Source: Parachaetomium inaequale (lineage: Eukaryota; Ascomycota; Sordariomycetes; Sordariales; Chaetomiaceae). From it: a stretch of DNA of 64,000 nucleotides. Location of the stretch: assembly GCA_033296685.1 (NCBI GenBank), contig MU854397.1, forward strand, positions 1 through 64,000, in the 5' to 3' direction. A program made the position numbers and the translations under genes. Position 1 is the stretch's first letter, and each line of letters starts with the position of its first letter. Positions 11,300 to 22,339 of the stretch are shown here, piece by piece. The notes below the pieces were generated by a model. That model saw only the letters and a program-made list of their open reading frames with translations, was not told where the DNA came from and searched no databases.

Positions 11300-12440
11300 C
11301 TACTCCTCCGCCGGCGGCACAGCCAGCCCATCCCGCCTCCCCCATCGCCCTCCCCGTCCCTTGCCCTTGCCCCTTGCCCACGGCGGACCACCACCGCCCG
11401 TCCAAGATGGCCACTCACCACGCTCTTGGGTTGTCGTCGGCGGCCGCGCCGTGGCAGTAAGAGTCACGACACCCGGTGTGGTTGGCTTCCTTGTTGGGCT
11501 GCTGGCGGGCGGGTCGGGCACGCGGCGTGTTGTGGTCGTCCGTGTCGGGACGGTAGTCGATGTCGGCTTCGGGAGCTGCGTCACGCGGGTGGTGACCACG
11601 ACAGGTGTGGTCTTGCTGGACGATGATGGGAGCGCGGTCAGTCTCGTGGGGGTCACGCTCCGTGACGAGGTGGTTGGGTGAGGGGCGGCGGACGAGACGG
11701 CAGCCGACGAGCTGGTTGATGGCGGGGACGGGTTGTTGAGGCCGTAGACCACCGCGTCAAACACGCCTTTGAGGATCTTGGCGACGCTGAGGTCGTGGTC
11801 GAAGACGCCTCTCCCGTCGTGGTAGCCGAACGAGCTGGTGTTGCTGCTGGGCGAGTTGACCGCTCGGGTGTTCTTCGCCCAGGCGAGACTGTTGACGCCG
11901 TTCGGGTCGAGGGATCCGCTCTCCCACTGGCTGCAGCCAGTGCAGAGGACATCGAGCTGCCAGTGGGTTGCGTTGGTGTTGGTCGTTGGCAAGACGGCGT
12001 AGGTGGCTCCTGAGTATGCGCCAGGGACAACTCGTCCCCTTTGGAAATGCCGTCAGTGTGTGCTCCTGTGGCAGCCAGGGAGAAACGACTTACGTGCTCC
12101 AGCGTGATGAGACGACTGCGCTGTCACCGTTTGGCCACGCCACGGTAAGCGGGTTGCCGTTCATCTTCCCGTCCCAGGCAACACCGGCCCATCCGACTTT
12201 ATCGATCGGTGCCACGATCTGCAGAAGAACATCGAAAGGAGCGGCCGAGACGTCGGGAATGGCGATGCGGTAGACGATGTCGCTTGCTGATTCTGTAAAC
12301 TCGGAGAAGCAAACCTGCGTTTCTCCGGGGCAGTACTTGGCCGTTGTGCTCTGTCTTTTTGTTGGTTCAGAGCTGCCAGCAGACACAGTCCAAGCCTGGG
12401 TGCCGCCAACGGCCAGCAGCACAAGAGACTTCAAGCTCAT
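11300..12440 (-). CDS. Secreted AA8 cytochrome-domain protein with Ser/Thr/Pro tail
   Basis: Two exons (12440-12094, 12038-11300; 55-nt intron, GTAAGT donor) give 361 residues. A signal peptide covers about residues 1-21. Residues 35-205 match the haem-b cytochrome domain of cellobiose dehydrogenase (AA8/DOMON-like): VGWAGVAWDGKM carries the likely axial Met93, a Cys148-x2-Cys151 pair follows, and His189/His197 lie in the FGYHDGRGVFDHDLS segment where the axial His is expected. There is no flavin dehydrogenase domain. A long Ser/Thr/Pro-rich linker follows (about residues 215-310), then a Gly/Arg/Trp-rich end that is not a recognisable cellulose-binding module. Likely role: extracellular haem-b electron carrier, possibly for LPMOs (inference). 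An upstream ATG at 12458 would spoil the signal peptide start. Confidence 0.83.
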
Positions 12441-13297
12441 GGTCACTGTTTTTGGCAATATCCGGAACGTTATTTTAAGGAGAGACCCCGGGAAGGGGGG
12501 ACTGAGGTTTTATGCTCGTCAGGTCCACTTTCCCCCGGTTTAAGCCCCCTTCCATGTTTTCGAGGACATCACCCTCATCCTCCATGATGAAAATCTTTTA
12601 ATAGGTACAATATAAGCACCAACAAGGAACGAGGAAATGAAGTCCGAACGTCTGCGTCTACACGGAATACCCCATCCTGTAGTTTGGCATAGGGACAAGG
12701 CCTTTTCTGGCCAGGTTTGGGGAAGTCCGATACGCGAAGCTGTCAAACCGGGTGAGGTCCTCGGGCCGGACAACAAAATCAACATTTTGAAAGGGACACA
12801 ATCTGGGTTAAAGCGACTCGGGAATTGGGGGACGGCTCCAAATTGAATTCAGGTTGCAGCAAAGTCAATCGACGGGAACGAGAAAACCCAAGTCCTAGGA
12901 AGTGCATGGGTCGGGGCACAGACAAGAGGTTAAAGAAACTGTCAAAGAGCAGGACTGGAATCTTATAAGCTTAAGCGGTGTATCTCGATTCCATCCCGGG
13001 TTGGTTCCTGCTGTTCCGTCATTGGAAGCAAGGGTTGTGTTACAATCCATATGTCCCAGGAACAAACCTTTTTTCGATTTGAACCTTGAATGCTGCAAGT
13101 TACAACAAAGGGGGGGGAATCAGGCCCTAATAAAGGGCTGGTTATTTGTCCAGATATAAGACAAGCGTAACTCTGTCCATCTACCAGTTCTCAGGGGGCC
13201 ACATTTCTCGGGAAGCAACAGCAACACCCATCAAAAAGGCATAGTGTTTCGGAAACTGTCGACAGGTAAGTTCCCTGTCAACGTGGCTACTGACAAG
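12441..13297. other. Promoter-side intergenic region
   Basis: This region lies between two divergent genes, the AA8 gene (leftward) and the hypothetical gene at 13298 (rightward). It contains AT-rich stretches (for example AATATAAGC near 12610) and no gene. A GTAAG followed by CTGAC and CAG just before 13298 is only 38 nt and too short for a safe intron call. Confidence 0.45.
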
Positions 13298-13963
13298 ATG
13301 CAGAAGATCACGAACTCTCGCCGACTGTCCATTGATGTTAACATGGAGTCTCCGCTGGGCAAACTATGCACCGGAGAAACAACTCCTCGTAACACGGCGC
13401 AAGAGGGCACAGCGGCGGAATCCGAGGTATCAGACATGGACCTTACAAAATGCTGTGAGCAGTGTACATATGTCGAGGAAGATGATTCCGACAGCTCTTC
13501 GCCCATCCTCGACCCATTCTCCGGTCCCTGGAAAGGCGTCGACCACTGGAAACAGGTCCGTTTGAGTGCCCCGGCAGCCGTTGAGACTTCGGATACGCCG
13601 GCCGATATCGCGACCCCAGGCCAGTACCTCAACTCTGGTCAGCCTCTTTTAAGCTTCCGGGAGTGGCTAGCGTTTCACGGAGGAGACGACGATGACATCC
13701 GTTACGTTACCGCTGAGGCGGTGAAAGCACGCCAGGTTGCAAACAACACGGCGCCGCCCCAGGAAGAGTTTTATTTTCCTGTTGCCTTTCCAGGCTCACT
13801 GCCGGGACCACGGCACATGCAGCCAAAGAAGCCGGTTGTGACAGCCAGGGCTGTCGAAGTTCCCAAGCCCCTGACGGCCGAGGTAGGCGATGCTTCTGTG
13901 GATGTCCCTACACCGACACGGACCTGGGTATTCCGCAACGTAGATTTCTACGCAAGTAGGTAA
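13298..13963 (+). CDS. Hypothetical acidic protein
   Basis: A single 221-codon frame starts at the first ATG (MQKITNSRRLSIDVNMESPL); the frame is open upstream but without ATG. The product is hydrophilic, with acidic patches (EEDDSDSSS around residue 62; GGDDDD around 130), a GPWKGVDHWKQ segment and a C-terminal TRTWVFRNVDFYASR. There is no signal peptide and no membrane helix. Codon use and GC content resemble neighbouring genes, which supports a real gene, but I recognise no family. Confidence 0.55.
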   Translation: MQKITNSRRLSIDVNMESPLGKLCTGETTPRNTAQEGTAAESEVSDMDLTKCCEQCTYVEEDDSDSSSPILDPFSGPWKGVDHWKQVRLSAPAAVETSDTPADIATPGQYLNSGQPLLSFREWLAFHGGDDDDIRYVTAEAVKARQVANNTAPPQEEFYFPVAFPGSLPGPRHMQPKKPVVTARAVEVPKPLTAEVGDASVDVPTPTRTWVFRNVDFYASR

Positions 13964-14127
13964 GGAAGCCAATAGGGCGCTGCTGTATGAAGTATCTGTA
14001 GATCAATCACCCCCAAACCCCGCTTGAGTCATGATAGCTTTGTTTGAATTCAATTACAAAATAGCCCTCCTGTGTGAACGCCGGTCTCGGGCAGAAACAA
14101 ATAATTACCGAGTCTGGAGACAATTAA

Positions 14128-15652
14128 TCAGACCATATTCTTCATCCACGGCGCATTCCTCAACGCCTCCGCCTGTATCGCAAAGACAGGTTCCACCATC
14201 CTCACCAACGCAGGCCCAAACTTGCGCAGCACAGCCCTGACCTCCTCCTCCTCTCCGCCCTCCAATAACTCCAATTCTTCTTCACCGGACAGCCTTTCAT
14301 CTCCACGACCACCTTGCACCCCAAAAGTAGCCACACTCCACTGCACCTTCCACCGCCGCACAGCTTCAACCGCGGCCTCGCGCCAGGGCCTCACGCCCTT
14401 GGCAACCAGGTAGAAAGACGACCGGACCCTGTGTCCCGCCCGCGGCTTGAACAGCTCCACGCCATCGGCGAACGCGGCAAACGTGTGCATCAGCTGCACA
14501 GACGGCCAGGCGTCGGCCTTGTGCAGCAGGATGACGATCGTGCCGCCGGGGCGGATGCGCTGGAGGGCGAGGACGAGTTGGGTTGTGAGGAGGCGGGTGG
14601 CTTCGGTTTTTTGGCGGTCTAGGTGAAATCAGATTTGGGTAAGTATGTATGTCAGGATGCATTTCTTCGGGGAATGAGGCAGGAGTTGTTTGTTTCTGAC
14701 ATTGGGACAGCCCAAAAGCGTACGGGGAAAACTGACTTACACTCGAGCCGCTCATGCGTACGAAGGACCTGGCCGTCGCAAAAGACGAGGTCGAACTCCT
14801 GGTCCATGAACGGCCGGTCGGACGAGAAGGACGCAGCGTCGGGGTGCGAAGCCGGGACGCTGGATGCTGGCGTGCCCATCTCCTCGGCCAGGAGGGTGAT
14901 GTCGCGGAAGGAGACGTAGATCTGGGCAGAGGGATCCCTGTCGGACCAGTATTTGTTGAGGAGCATCTCGTGGCCGCCTTGGGAGGGGGGCAGGCTGATG
15001 CCGCGGAGAAGCGCGGCCGGGTTGCGGTAGAGGGCGGCCGAGGAGAAACCGCCGGGGGCCATGCAGAGGTCGAGGATGGCGGGGCGGGGGGAGTTGCCAC
15101 CGCTTGGGAGGGTGAGGGCCAACGTCGCGTCGTCGAGCTCGAGGCCAATGGTGCGCATCAGCCTGAAGAAGCCGGTCTTGGCTTTGGCGTCGGCGTGGTC
15201 GGCGCGTTGGCGTTGGTTTTGGAAGTGAGTGTCTCCTGCTTCGCTTTGCCAGCCCTGGCCATTCATGTCAGTCGGAGACGGTGGGGGCAGGGAGCCAGAG
15301 CATAGAAGAGTCGATTAATAGTGCTTACCAGTCTCTGGAGCTCTCGAAGCTTGCGGTAGATCGGGAGGTGTTCCAGGAGGTATTCCTGGAGGAGAGTCTT
15401 GGGTTGCACTCTTGGTGTGGCGTTGGAATTATTAGCAGGCCCGGGAGAGGCTTTACACTCTGAGATTTCGCCCATGCTGTTGACTTCCTGGGTGCCGACC
15501 CTTAGATGGGCAGAAGAGAAGAGAGTCCTATTGGGAGATGGAATCTGGTTCAGCACTGCTCCTGCTGAATGAGATGACATGGAGGAGGTGAGAACAGGAT
15601 GGGATGACGGCTGCCCTAATTGTTTAATAGAATGGCGGATGGGAAGGCGCAT
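14128..15652 (-). CDS. FtsJ-like SAM-dependent methyltransferase
   Basis: Three exons (15652-15329, 15254-14741, 14618-14128) join in phase to 442 residues; ATG at 15580 would give 418. SAM-binding motif I is ILDLCMAPGGFSS, a second acidic motif DLVFCDGQ follows about 100 residues later, and GGTIVILLHKADAW matches the FtsJ beta-strand/Lys region. The N-terminal 100 residues are Ser/Pro-rich and disordered, then a helix LLEHLPIYRKLRELQRLGW leads into the catalytic domain. The C-terminal stretch after residue 350 is acidic. This fits the fungal single-domain FtsJ/RrmJ-like family; the RNA substrate is not known from sequence. Introns show GTAAGC and GTAAGT donors. Confidence 0.82.
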
Positions 15653-16292
15653 GGAAGGCGATTGCTGCCCGCAGTATGCCGTAGGACTCACTCAGAAGGC
15701 GCCATCTGCGTTCGTCATCATTCCCAAGGCCAATGGCAGTGCTGCCGACGGCAAACCGGAATGTTGCCAGCCGATATCTGAGGAAAAGAGGAGTCTTGCA
15801 GCGCCAACAGCAAGGCATGTGGAGCTGCTGTGTAACCGTTGGGTGTTAGGCAAACAAACATTAGCATCGCCCAAGCCGTGATGAGTCTGATGACAAGCAC
15901 GTACAACCCCCTTCTGGCAAGGCATGTGCCATTCCAAGACAAAGAAGTGGTGTAATCATGTACTCCCGTCCCTTTTCAGTGAGCCGTTCGACGGAGTCAC
16001 GCTTGAGGGAATGACTCCAGTTGCCTCACTTTGCAGGATATGTTGAAGGTTGAACAGAATACAAGCTACCTGGTACGCTTGGTAACACTTCCCTAAAGCC
16101 GGCCACTGCCTCAGATGTTGTGGCCCAACTAGAGACTGATAGCATGGCCCCTTTGTCTAATTAGTGCATAGATGGTTAGCAACGTTCAGTCTATGTAATT
16201 AGAACGGGTTTGAGCTACAGTATTTTCGAGGGAGAGAGTACCCTTGCTGCTAACATCTCCGTTCGGGACTATTCTTACCTTAATTATCCAAA
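15653..16292. other. Intergenic
   Basis: Holds the FtsJ-like gene's 5' flank and the CVNH gene's 3' flank. No gene seen. Confidence 0.5.
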
Positions 16293-16670
16293 TCACTTTC
16301 CCTTGCACATGCAACGAAACTGTTTGCCGCCGTCGAGCCTGAAACCGTTGCACGAACCACCAAAGTTACCGCTGTTGGCAGAAAAGAGTTAGTTGGCGAC
16401 GGAGGAAGAATGGGCCGGCAGCCCTCACTTTGCTCGTGGCGACAGGTTTCCGTCGTCGTTGGCGATGCAGAGGTTGAGATCGAGGCGCAAGGCGTGCCAC
16501 CCGCCGTTCTTCTGCGCGCAGTCGCACAGCAGCATCGGTGCCAAGTTGTTGCCTGAGAGCCAATCCGAGCTCCATTGCTCGAGCCGACAATTCCGGCAGC
16601 TGCTGGCGTAGCTGGCCGTTGCCTGGGCTGTTAGCGTGGCTAGGACGGCGGCAAGGAACGTGGCCTTCAT
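16293..16670 (-). CDS. Secreted cyanovirin-N homology (CVNH) lectin-like protein
   Basis: Two exons (16670-16429 and 16371-16293) around a 57-nt intron (GTGAGG donor, CTAAC branch, CAACAG acceptor) give 106 residues. Residues 1-19 (MKATFLAAVLATLTAQATA) are a signal peptide. The mature part shows the two tandem CVNH repeats: the first with SCRNCRLEQW and LDLNLCIANDDGNL, the second beginning NGNFGGSCNGFRLDG and ending in C-x-C. Without splicing, the frame stops after the first repeat and loses the second, so the intron is well supported. Members bind high-mannose glycans; the natural role in fungi is largely unknown. The length matches a minimal single-domain CVNH protein. Confidence 0.85.
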
Positions 16671-17698
16671 TGTTTGCAAGTGAGAGCAGAGGAACTGAGG
16701 TAAGGAAGGGCTACCGTTCGGGCTAGCAGAAACAAGGTTCCTTAATTGAGAGAAGAACGGTTGGAAGAAGAGCAAGTTGGCGACGAACAGTGGGGAACTA
16801 AGGTGACGGATGTACGCAGCTCGGTTGGATTATGCGAGCTGATCGATTCCTTAACCCCCAGTCCCGTCTCGACACAGGACAGAACCGCATCTTTATACTC
16901 CGCACCTAGCTAGGACTCCAAGACTCGTGGAGTGGTCCGTAGGACCGTAGGAGATGGGTGCCTCAGTCCCGCCGGACTGCCCCTCTCATGGCCGCCTGTT
17001 GAATGTGCCTCTTGGTTACTTGAAGTACCTGGCGGTATCGAGCCATCTGGTTAGCAAGGTTCATGAGTTGGTTTTACCATGGCTGTCCAATAAAGGCCAC
17101 GGCGTAGATAAACGGAGGAAGGCGACCCCCGGCAGCATTGGAAAATCAAATTAGGGAGAAGTTCGTCCACCTTCCAGAGCTGAAGTTGTAGAGGTGAAGC
17201 CAAGACCAACTTTGGCAGATCGCTGGCGCTCCTCCTCCCACCTGGCTAACACTCTGCTTGGTCTGTTCGGCTTTTGTCTCGGTGAAGGTGCAGAAGGATT
17301 CAATACTCCTTGGGCCTTCAAAACCAGAGGCGTTCGACCACCCGCCAAGTCCAGCCGGCTTGGCGACCCGAGGAGTAGTTCGAGGAGGATTTGACCAATG
17401 CAGACATCCTTTGATATTAGTTAGGATGGCTTCGGTGAGTGAAAGGCCGAATCATGAAAAGGGTAACCAAAGGCAGACACGCCTCTTGCAGGAATCACCA
17501 CCCTTTGTACATCAGTCGTCTCCAAAGTATTGTCAGGGTACTCCGAGGTATGACTCCCTGTCAAGTCAGCAGCAACACGGCCGTAAGTTCTATATAAGAT
17601 GGCTCTTGTGGTCCGGTTCGATCACGGTTGATACGAGGGCATCTTCATCTCGCACTTTCGAGACGTAGTGTCAGTGCTTCCATTGGATCTTCTTCAAA
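16671..17698. other. Divergent promoter region
   Basis: Lies between two genes read outward from it (CVNH left, small secreted protein right). The GTTCTATATAAGATGG stretch at about 17587-17602 holds a TATATAAG box about 105 nt upstream of the ATG at 17699. No gene seen. Confidence 0.5.
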
Positions 17699-18082
17699 AT
17701 GCAGCTCTCGGTCGGGGTCCTCTCCTCTCTGTTTGTGGTTACTGCCCTTGCCTCGCCATTGGCAGTCAGCGAGTCGGTTCCAAGCGTCCAGGCAGGTAAT
17801 GCCCCGTGCTCTCCCTCTGAATAGTGGTGCGGCTAACACGACAAAGTTCAAGTAGAAACGGGTAAGAACTGAGCGCCCTCGTGCTTGTGTGAAAGTTGTG
17901 CGCAAACGGAGCTGACCGATTTGCAGGATTGTTATTGGGACTGCGCGAGAAACTGCAACCCGCCACCGGGTAGTAACGGCCAGTGCGGCGTGGTCTGCTC
18001 AGTGACATGTGCACTTGACTACAACCATGGATGTCACGCCACTGAAACAACTTGGGTGCGAGCCATTCTAACCATGGGCTAG
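17699..18082 (+). CDS. Small cysteine-rich secreted protein (exon structure uncertain)
   Basis: An ATG at 17699 opens a good signal peptide (MQLSVGVLSSLFVVTALASP) and a first exon to 17795 with a GTAATG donor. Downstream, from 17927, a frame rich in cysteine (DCYWDCARNCNPPPG, CGVVCSVTCALDYNHGCH) runs to a TAG at 18080. Two intron-like segments lie between (acceptors after 17846 and 17926, both with good branch sites). To keep the Cys-rich frame, a tiny 5-nt exon (17847-17851) would be needed. Joining the two outer exons directly changes the frame to a short Cys-poor tail. So either the gene is spliced unusually or it is decaying. No family recognised; effector-like by size, signal and cysteines. 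Confidence 0.42.
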
Positions 18083-18701
18083 AAATGCCCGCCGTTGCCT
18101 GAGACTGACCTCGCGGGTGTAGATAACTTCATTCATAACTCGGATGGCCGCCTGTTCTGTTTTGGACACACCGGATCCTAGGGGCTCGGTTAACATTGGG
18201 TCGTCCAAGGTAGAGTTGAGGACTGGAGAGCACGGGAAGGGCAGTTGGGGCAGTTAAATCAATCATGCCACTCGAGCCATCCCGACAGCCATATGGAAAC
18301 TTTGATGTCAAGTAGATGGTTTCAATCTAAAAGACAAATAAGTCTATGATGATGTACGCCCGTCTAAAAGCCGAACTCGCCGAGAAATGCCCATGTCCTC
18401 CCAGCTCTTGTCGAGAGCCGATCCTGCTTGGTCATCCTGCTGGTTGTGGCCCGGCAACGGTGGGTCCATGCCCGGCGTCGACCTGCCCATTTCGGCAACT
18501 GGGTCCGGCAGCAACCCCACTCAACTCGGAGCCGGTCGGAGCCGGATGTCGGCTTTTGCGGGCATGGGTCTCGGAGAGTTCCTGTTCCCTATCGTCCCTG
18601 AAACAATAAATGTGCACTTGCTCTCATACCCAGCTTCCTCGTGTCAATTTATACAACGCCCCAGAACTTATTTGCCTTCACGCCCAATCAATTCAGCAAA
18701 A
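18083..18701. other. Intergenic
   Basis: 5' flank of the GNAT gene. Pyrimidine- and CCG-rich, with no gene. Confidence 0.5.
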
Positions 18702-19268
18702 ATGGCCTCCACCACAACCCCGGCCCCCGCTCCTTCTCCGTCCCCGTCCCCGCTGCCGGAGCCGGCCCTCCCCAACGGTTACACCCTCCACCCCGGCTGC
18801 TACCCACCAATCCCAGAGTACATCCACCTCCGCGCCGCCGCAGGCCTGCACCCGAAAACCGCCGCCCAGGCCGCCCCCATCGCCCGCAACAGCTGGTACG
18901 GCTGCTACGTCACCTTCACCCCTACCCCCTCAGACACAACAAACGACCGGGAAACCGATACCATCGTCGCAATGGGCCGCATCATAGGCGACGGAGGGTG
19001 GTACTTCCACATTGCCGACATGGCCGTGCTGCCGGCGCACCAGCGCAAGGGGCTGGGGGATGCCGTGCTCAAGCACCTGATGGCGTATATCAAGGCACAT
19101 GCGCCGCAGGACGGCACGGGGGCGTATGTCACGCTGTTTGCGGACGCGCCGGGGAGGCGGCTGTATGCGCGGAATGGGTTCGTCGAGACGATGCCGAGTG
19201 GGCAGTTGGGGATGATGATGCCGATGGGGTGGGAAGGGTGGGACGGCGGACTGTCTGTCACCGACTGA
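18702..19268 (+). CDS. GNAT-family N-acetyltransferase
   Basis: A single exon of 188 residues starts at ATG in MASTTTPAPA and has a Pro/Ser-rich leader of about 25 residues. The GNAT fold is clear: strand TIVAMGRIIGDGGWYFHIADMAVLP, the acetyl-CoA pyrophosphate-binding motif A with Q114-R-K-G-L-G119, the following helix AVLKHLMAYIKAH, and motif B GRRLYARNGFVET. It resembles fungal stand-alone GNATs of unknown acceptor. The frame is open upstream to 18387, but earlier ATGs lack a conserved counterpart and the leader from 18702 is typical. Confidence 0.88.
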   Translation: MASTTTPAPAPSPSPSPLPEPALPNGYTLHPGCYPPIPEYIHLRAAAGLHPKTAAQAAPIARNSWYGCYVTFTPTPSDTTNDRETDTIVAMGRIIGDGGWYFHIADMAVLPAHQRKGLGDAVLKHLMAYIKAHAPQDGTGAYVTLFADAPGRRLYARNGFVETMPSGQLGMMMPMGWEGWDGGLSVTD

Positions 19269-19435
19269 GGGTTGAATGCGAATGATTGTGTCTCGACGTT
19301 GGGGTGCTTTCAACGGCGTGCAACAAACACGAACACAATGGTTGAATATGAAAGCACCTGTTTAGTTTTAATCACCTTTGGCAGTGCATTTTAAAGAGTG
19401 AAGTGCCTCCATTCCTATTTTCGGCGCTGAGTAGA

Positions 19436-20742
19436 TCAAAGTTTAATGACCACCTTGCCTACATGCTTGCCAGCCCACAGGTAATCAAATGCCTCTTGCG
19501 AGTGCTCAAAATCAAAGATGTTGTCGTCAATCAGCGGGTTCAGGCGAACCTCCCTCTCCTCGAGGAACTTGCACAGCGCCTCAAACTCGACCTTTGAGCC
19601 GACCGTGACGCCCCTGTGGTGAGAAGCAACCAAGTCAGCAACAGGACTAACTAAATGATAAAAACAGTAAAGAAAGATGAACATACTGCAGCCGCGCCGT
19701 CTTCGCAATCAACGTCAGCAGCTTCCCCGGATTCCAGTCGGCCGACACGCCCGCCAGGAAGCCCACGACAGAGATGGTACCGTACGACGGCACAAGCGAG
19801 TCGATATCGGCGGGGATGCCGGCAGGCCTGCTGGTGTTCACAACGACGTCGACGCCCTTGCCGTCCGTCAGGCGCTGCACCTCGGCCACCTGATCCAGGC
19901 TGGTGCGGTAGTTGTAGCCTAGGAGATCCGGTGCGCCGAGCTTCGTACGCAGGGCCTCGAGCTTCGCGTCCGACGACGACGTGATGATGGGCTTGAGTCC
20001 GCCGGCGAGCGCGATTAAGAGGGCGAACATGCTTACGCCACCGGTTCCTGCACGTTGTGTGGTTAGCCAACCGAGTAGTCGGCTGTACGGCTATCAACTT
20101 CGAACCTACCTTGGATCAAGACGGACTTGTTCTTCCCCAGCGAGGCGGGCGCGCCAACAGCGTTCCACGCCGTAAGCCCAGCGCAGGCAAGAGTCGCGCC
20201 CTACACCACCAACCAAGTAAGCAACCAACCAACCAAGTAAGCAACCAACCAACCTTTACTTCCTCCATGTCCAGCAACGAGTAACTCACCTCCTCCCAAG
20301 AAAGATGCCCCGGCAAGTGCACCAAAAACCGCTCTTCAAACACGGCATACTCCCTCAACACCCCCTCCACATCCCCGCCCAGCCCCAAATGGCCCGTCGC
20401 CTTGATCTCGCCCTTCAGGTTACCCAAATCATAAGTGGGCGCAACCCTGTCGCCAACTTTGAACTGTGTGACGCCGGCGCCCACCGCCGCCACCTCGGCG
20501 GAGCAGTCGGACGCCGCGATGCCCCGCTCCTGCACCCCGCCCGGGTACCCGCCGTGCAGCATCAGCACGTCGCGGTAGTTGAGTGAGACGGCGTGGATCT
20601 TGATGAGCACGTCGTGCGGGGCGAGTTGGCCGCTGGGGGGGAACGTGTTTTCGGTTGTGATTTCGAGTTTCAGGGGGGATTCGCTTGTGCCGATGCCGGG
20701 GGTGCGGCGGATTGCGCGGTAGGTTGCTGGGATGGAGGCCAT
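19436..20742 (-). CDS. MDR-superfamily alcohol dehydrogenase/quinone oxidoreductase
   Basis: Four exons (20742-20290, 20200-20110, 20047-19687, 19613-19436) join in phase to 360 residues. The N-terminal GroES-like part has HDVLIKIHAVSLNYRDVLM and GYPGG; the nucleotide-binding domain has VLIQGTGGVSMFALLIA (G-x-G-G-V) followed by SSSDAKLEALRTKLGAPDLL; the end is HVGKVVIKL. There is no cluster of four cysteines for structural zinc, so it belongs to the zinc-independent NADPH:quinone oxidoreductase-like group. Substrate unknown. Intron 1 contains a short tandem duplication (20205-20252). Donors are GTGAGT, GTAGGT and GTATGT. Confidence 0.87.
20205..20252. repeat. Tandem duplication inside an intron
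   Basis: A unit close to ACCAACCAAGTAAGCAACC occurs twice in a row inside intron 1 of the MDR oxidoreductase gene. The first copy sits next to the acceptor side (minus strand). Confidence 0.75.
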
Positions 20743-21167
20743 TTTGATTGTTATTAGGTATGTTTGTGGTTGAAGATGGGGGGACCGAGTGGTGCTGGAA
20801 TACGAAGAGTGTGGGATGTGATGGTGTGAGGGGTTATCTGACTAGAAAAAAGAAGCGCTGCTGGTGTTGCTTTGGCGTACTGCTGAGCTAGTATTGTCTC
20901 GAAGCTGCGTCGTTGGTCTCTATATATTGGAACCAAAGTCACGATGTTGGAATCATGGTTGCCCTTCTTAGCGAACGGAGAGTTTACACGGATTGCCGTA
21001 TCGGTTCTCCCGTCCCCGCCTCGGCTGTGTCTGGGCTGAGTAATTGCTGTGGCATCGGCTGCAGACTGCGTACTGAAGCACTGTCCCATAATACATTGGG
21101 ATCCTAAGATTCCTAAATTCTTCATGGTCGAGAGCCAGTGTCTGTGAACGCCGTCACCTCCCCCCCC

Positions 21168-21204
<37 letters not shown>

Positions 21205-21682
21205 ATCCAATTGTCCTACATTCCTTGGTTCCTCACAATACATTTGCGAGGCCAACTCCTACATATATGTGGTTATTGTTAGCCAGCACGCCCCAAGTAT
21301 CATGATGAACATGATGGTTGACTGACCCAGGGTTAAGCTGCTCCTTGCGGAAGAACTTTTCCTCTAGGAGGTCTTGGGCTTCAGCTTGCACCAGCGGGGG
21401 CTACAGAAATGTTAGCGAAACTCGAGTCGGGAAGCCTCTAGAAATTCCTTACTAGTGCTGCTGATGTAGCTAGCCTTGATCAAGACGAAGGACCACCACC
21501 CTGCTTAAGGAACAGCTTTGCGACTGCCTTCTTAATCCTCGTCCAACATCTCCTCAGCAGCCGCATTACCATCATCAAAAGTCCCTCCCTCTTCCCCACA
21601 ACGCGCTGTCGACCCGTCCATCCCCCCAACCCCGCTCAAGTGCCTCGGAAGAGTATGCGTCGCATGCCGCGTCGCCATCAGA
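20743..21682. other. Intergenic with long poly-C tract
   Basis: 5' flank of the MDR gene. No coding signal. The poly-C tract at 21160-21202 lies in it, followed by AT-richer DNA. Confidence 0.5.
21160..21202. repeat. Poly-C tract (43 nt, one interruption)
   Basis: Eight C, one T at 21168, then 34 consecutive C. On the minus strand it is a poly-G run that could form a quadruplex; the exact length is liable to sequencing error. Confidence 0.85.
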
Positions 21683-22339
21683 TCAGCCCTGCTGCCGGTC
21701 CTGTAGCACAAGCGAGGGCGCGAATGCGTCGTCCGGCAGGTCGATGATCTCGTTCTCCCACCACCACTTCTGCAGCGCCTTATTGCGTCTCTTGCGGTCC
21801 TTGCGGCTCAGATCCTTGGTCGAGACTTTTTCGAAGGCGGCGTCATCACCGCTGTCCTCGACCTCGGCCGCGGCCTCACCGTCGCTGTCGCTGTCGCTGC
21901 TGCCGGCGAGGGATTGTGCTTCTGAGGGGCTGGCGATGCCGCCGCTCCGGTCGTTGATGTCGGGCAGAGCGAGGCACTGCTGTTATCGGACGGGGTCTTG
22001 GGGCGGGATGCCCGTGGGGATGGGGATTGACTCGATGGCGGCGCTGGCGATGGCTAGGGTTGCCGTGGTTGCGGTGGTCGCTGCGTCGGAGGCAGCTCGG
22101 GCGGCCCGTACAGCGAGCTTGTTGGCTGTCTTGAGGGGGGTGGTTGCCATGTTTTTCGTCGTGTTCTTGAGAGACTCGAGAGGATCTCTCTTGTTGGTTG
22201 TTTCGAATAGAGTGGTTGCCAGATCTTTGGCCGCGCCCTCGGGAGGCTCAAGTTGATTTGTCTCGAGTGTGTTCGTGGGCACAAGTTGTTCCGTCTTCAT
22301 TGGGCTCATTGCCGCGTCCTTGGTCGCGTCTTCCGCCAT
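21683..22339 (-). CDS. Hypothetical protein with in-frame TAA or an unspliced intron
   Basis: From ATG at 22339 a frame runs 118 codons to TAA at 21985-21983, and the same frame continues immediately afterwards with strongly protein-like sequence to TGA at 21683 (DGEAAAEVEDSGDDAAFEKV, then KDRKRRNKALQKWWWENEII). The stop sits in a run reading TAA CAG CAG, where CAA would restore the frame. Alternatively a 132-nt intron (GTACGG donor at 22111, ACAG acceptor at 21980) removes it and leaves 174 residues. The C-terminal basic-tryptophan motif looks conserved. No family recognised; the N-terminal half has degenerate repeats (NTLETNQLEPP / ETTNKRDPLESL / TTPLKTANKL). Confidence 0.5.

Noticed and set aside
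11361..11681. Val/Gly-rich plus-strand frame opposite the AA8 tail
   Set aside because: Shadow of the Ser/Thr/Pro-rich AA8 linker on the other strand.
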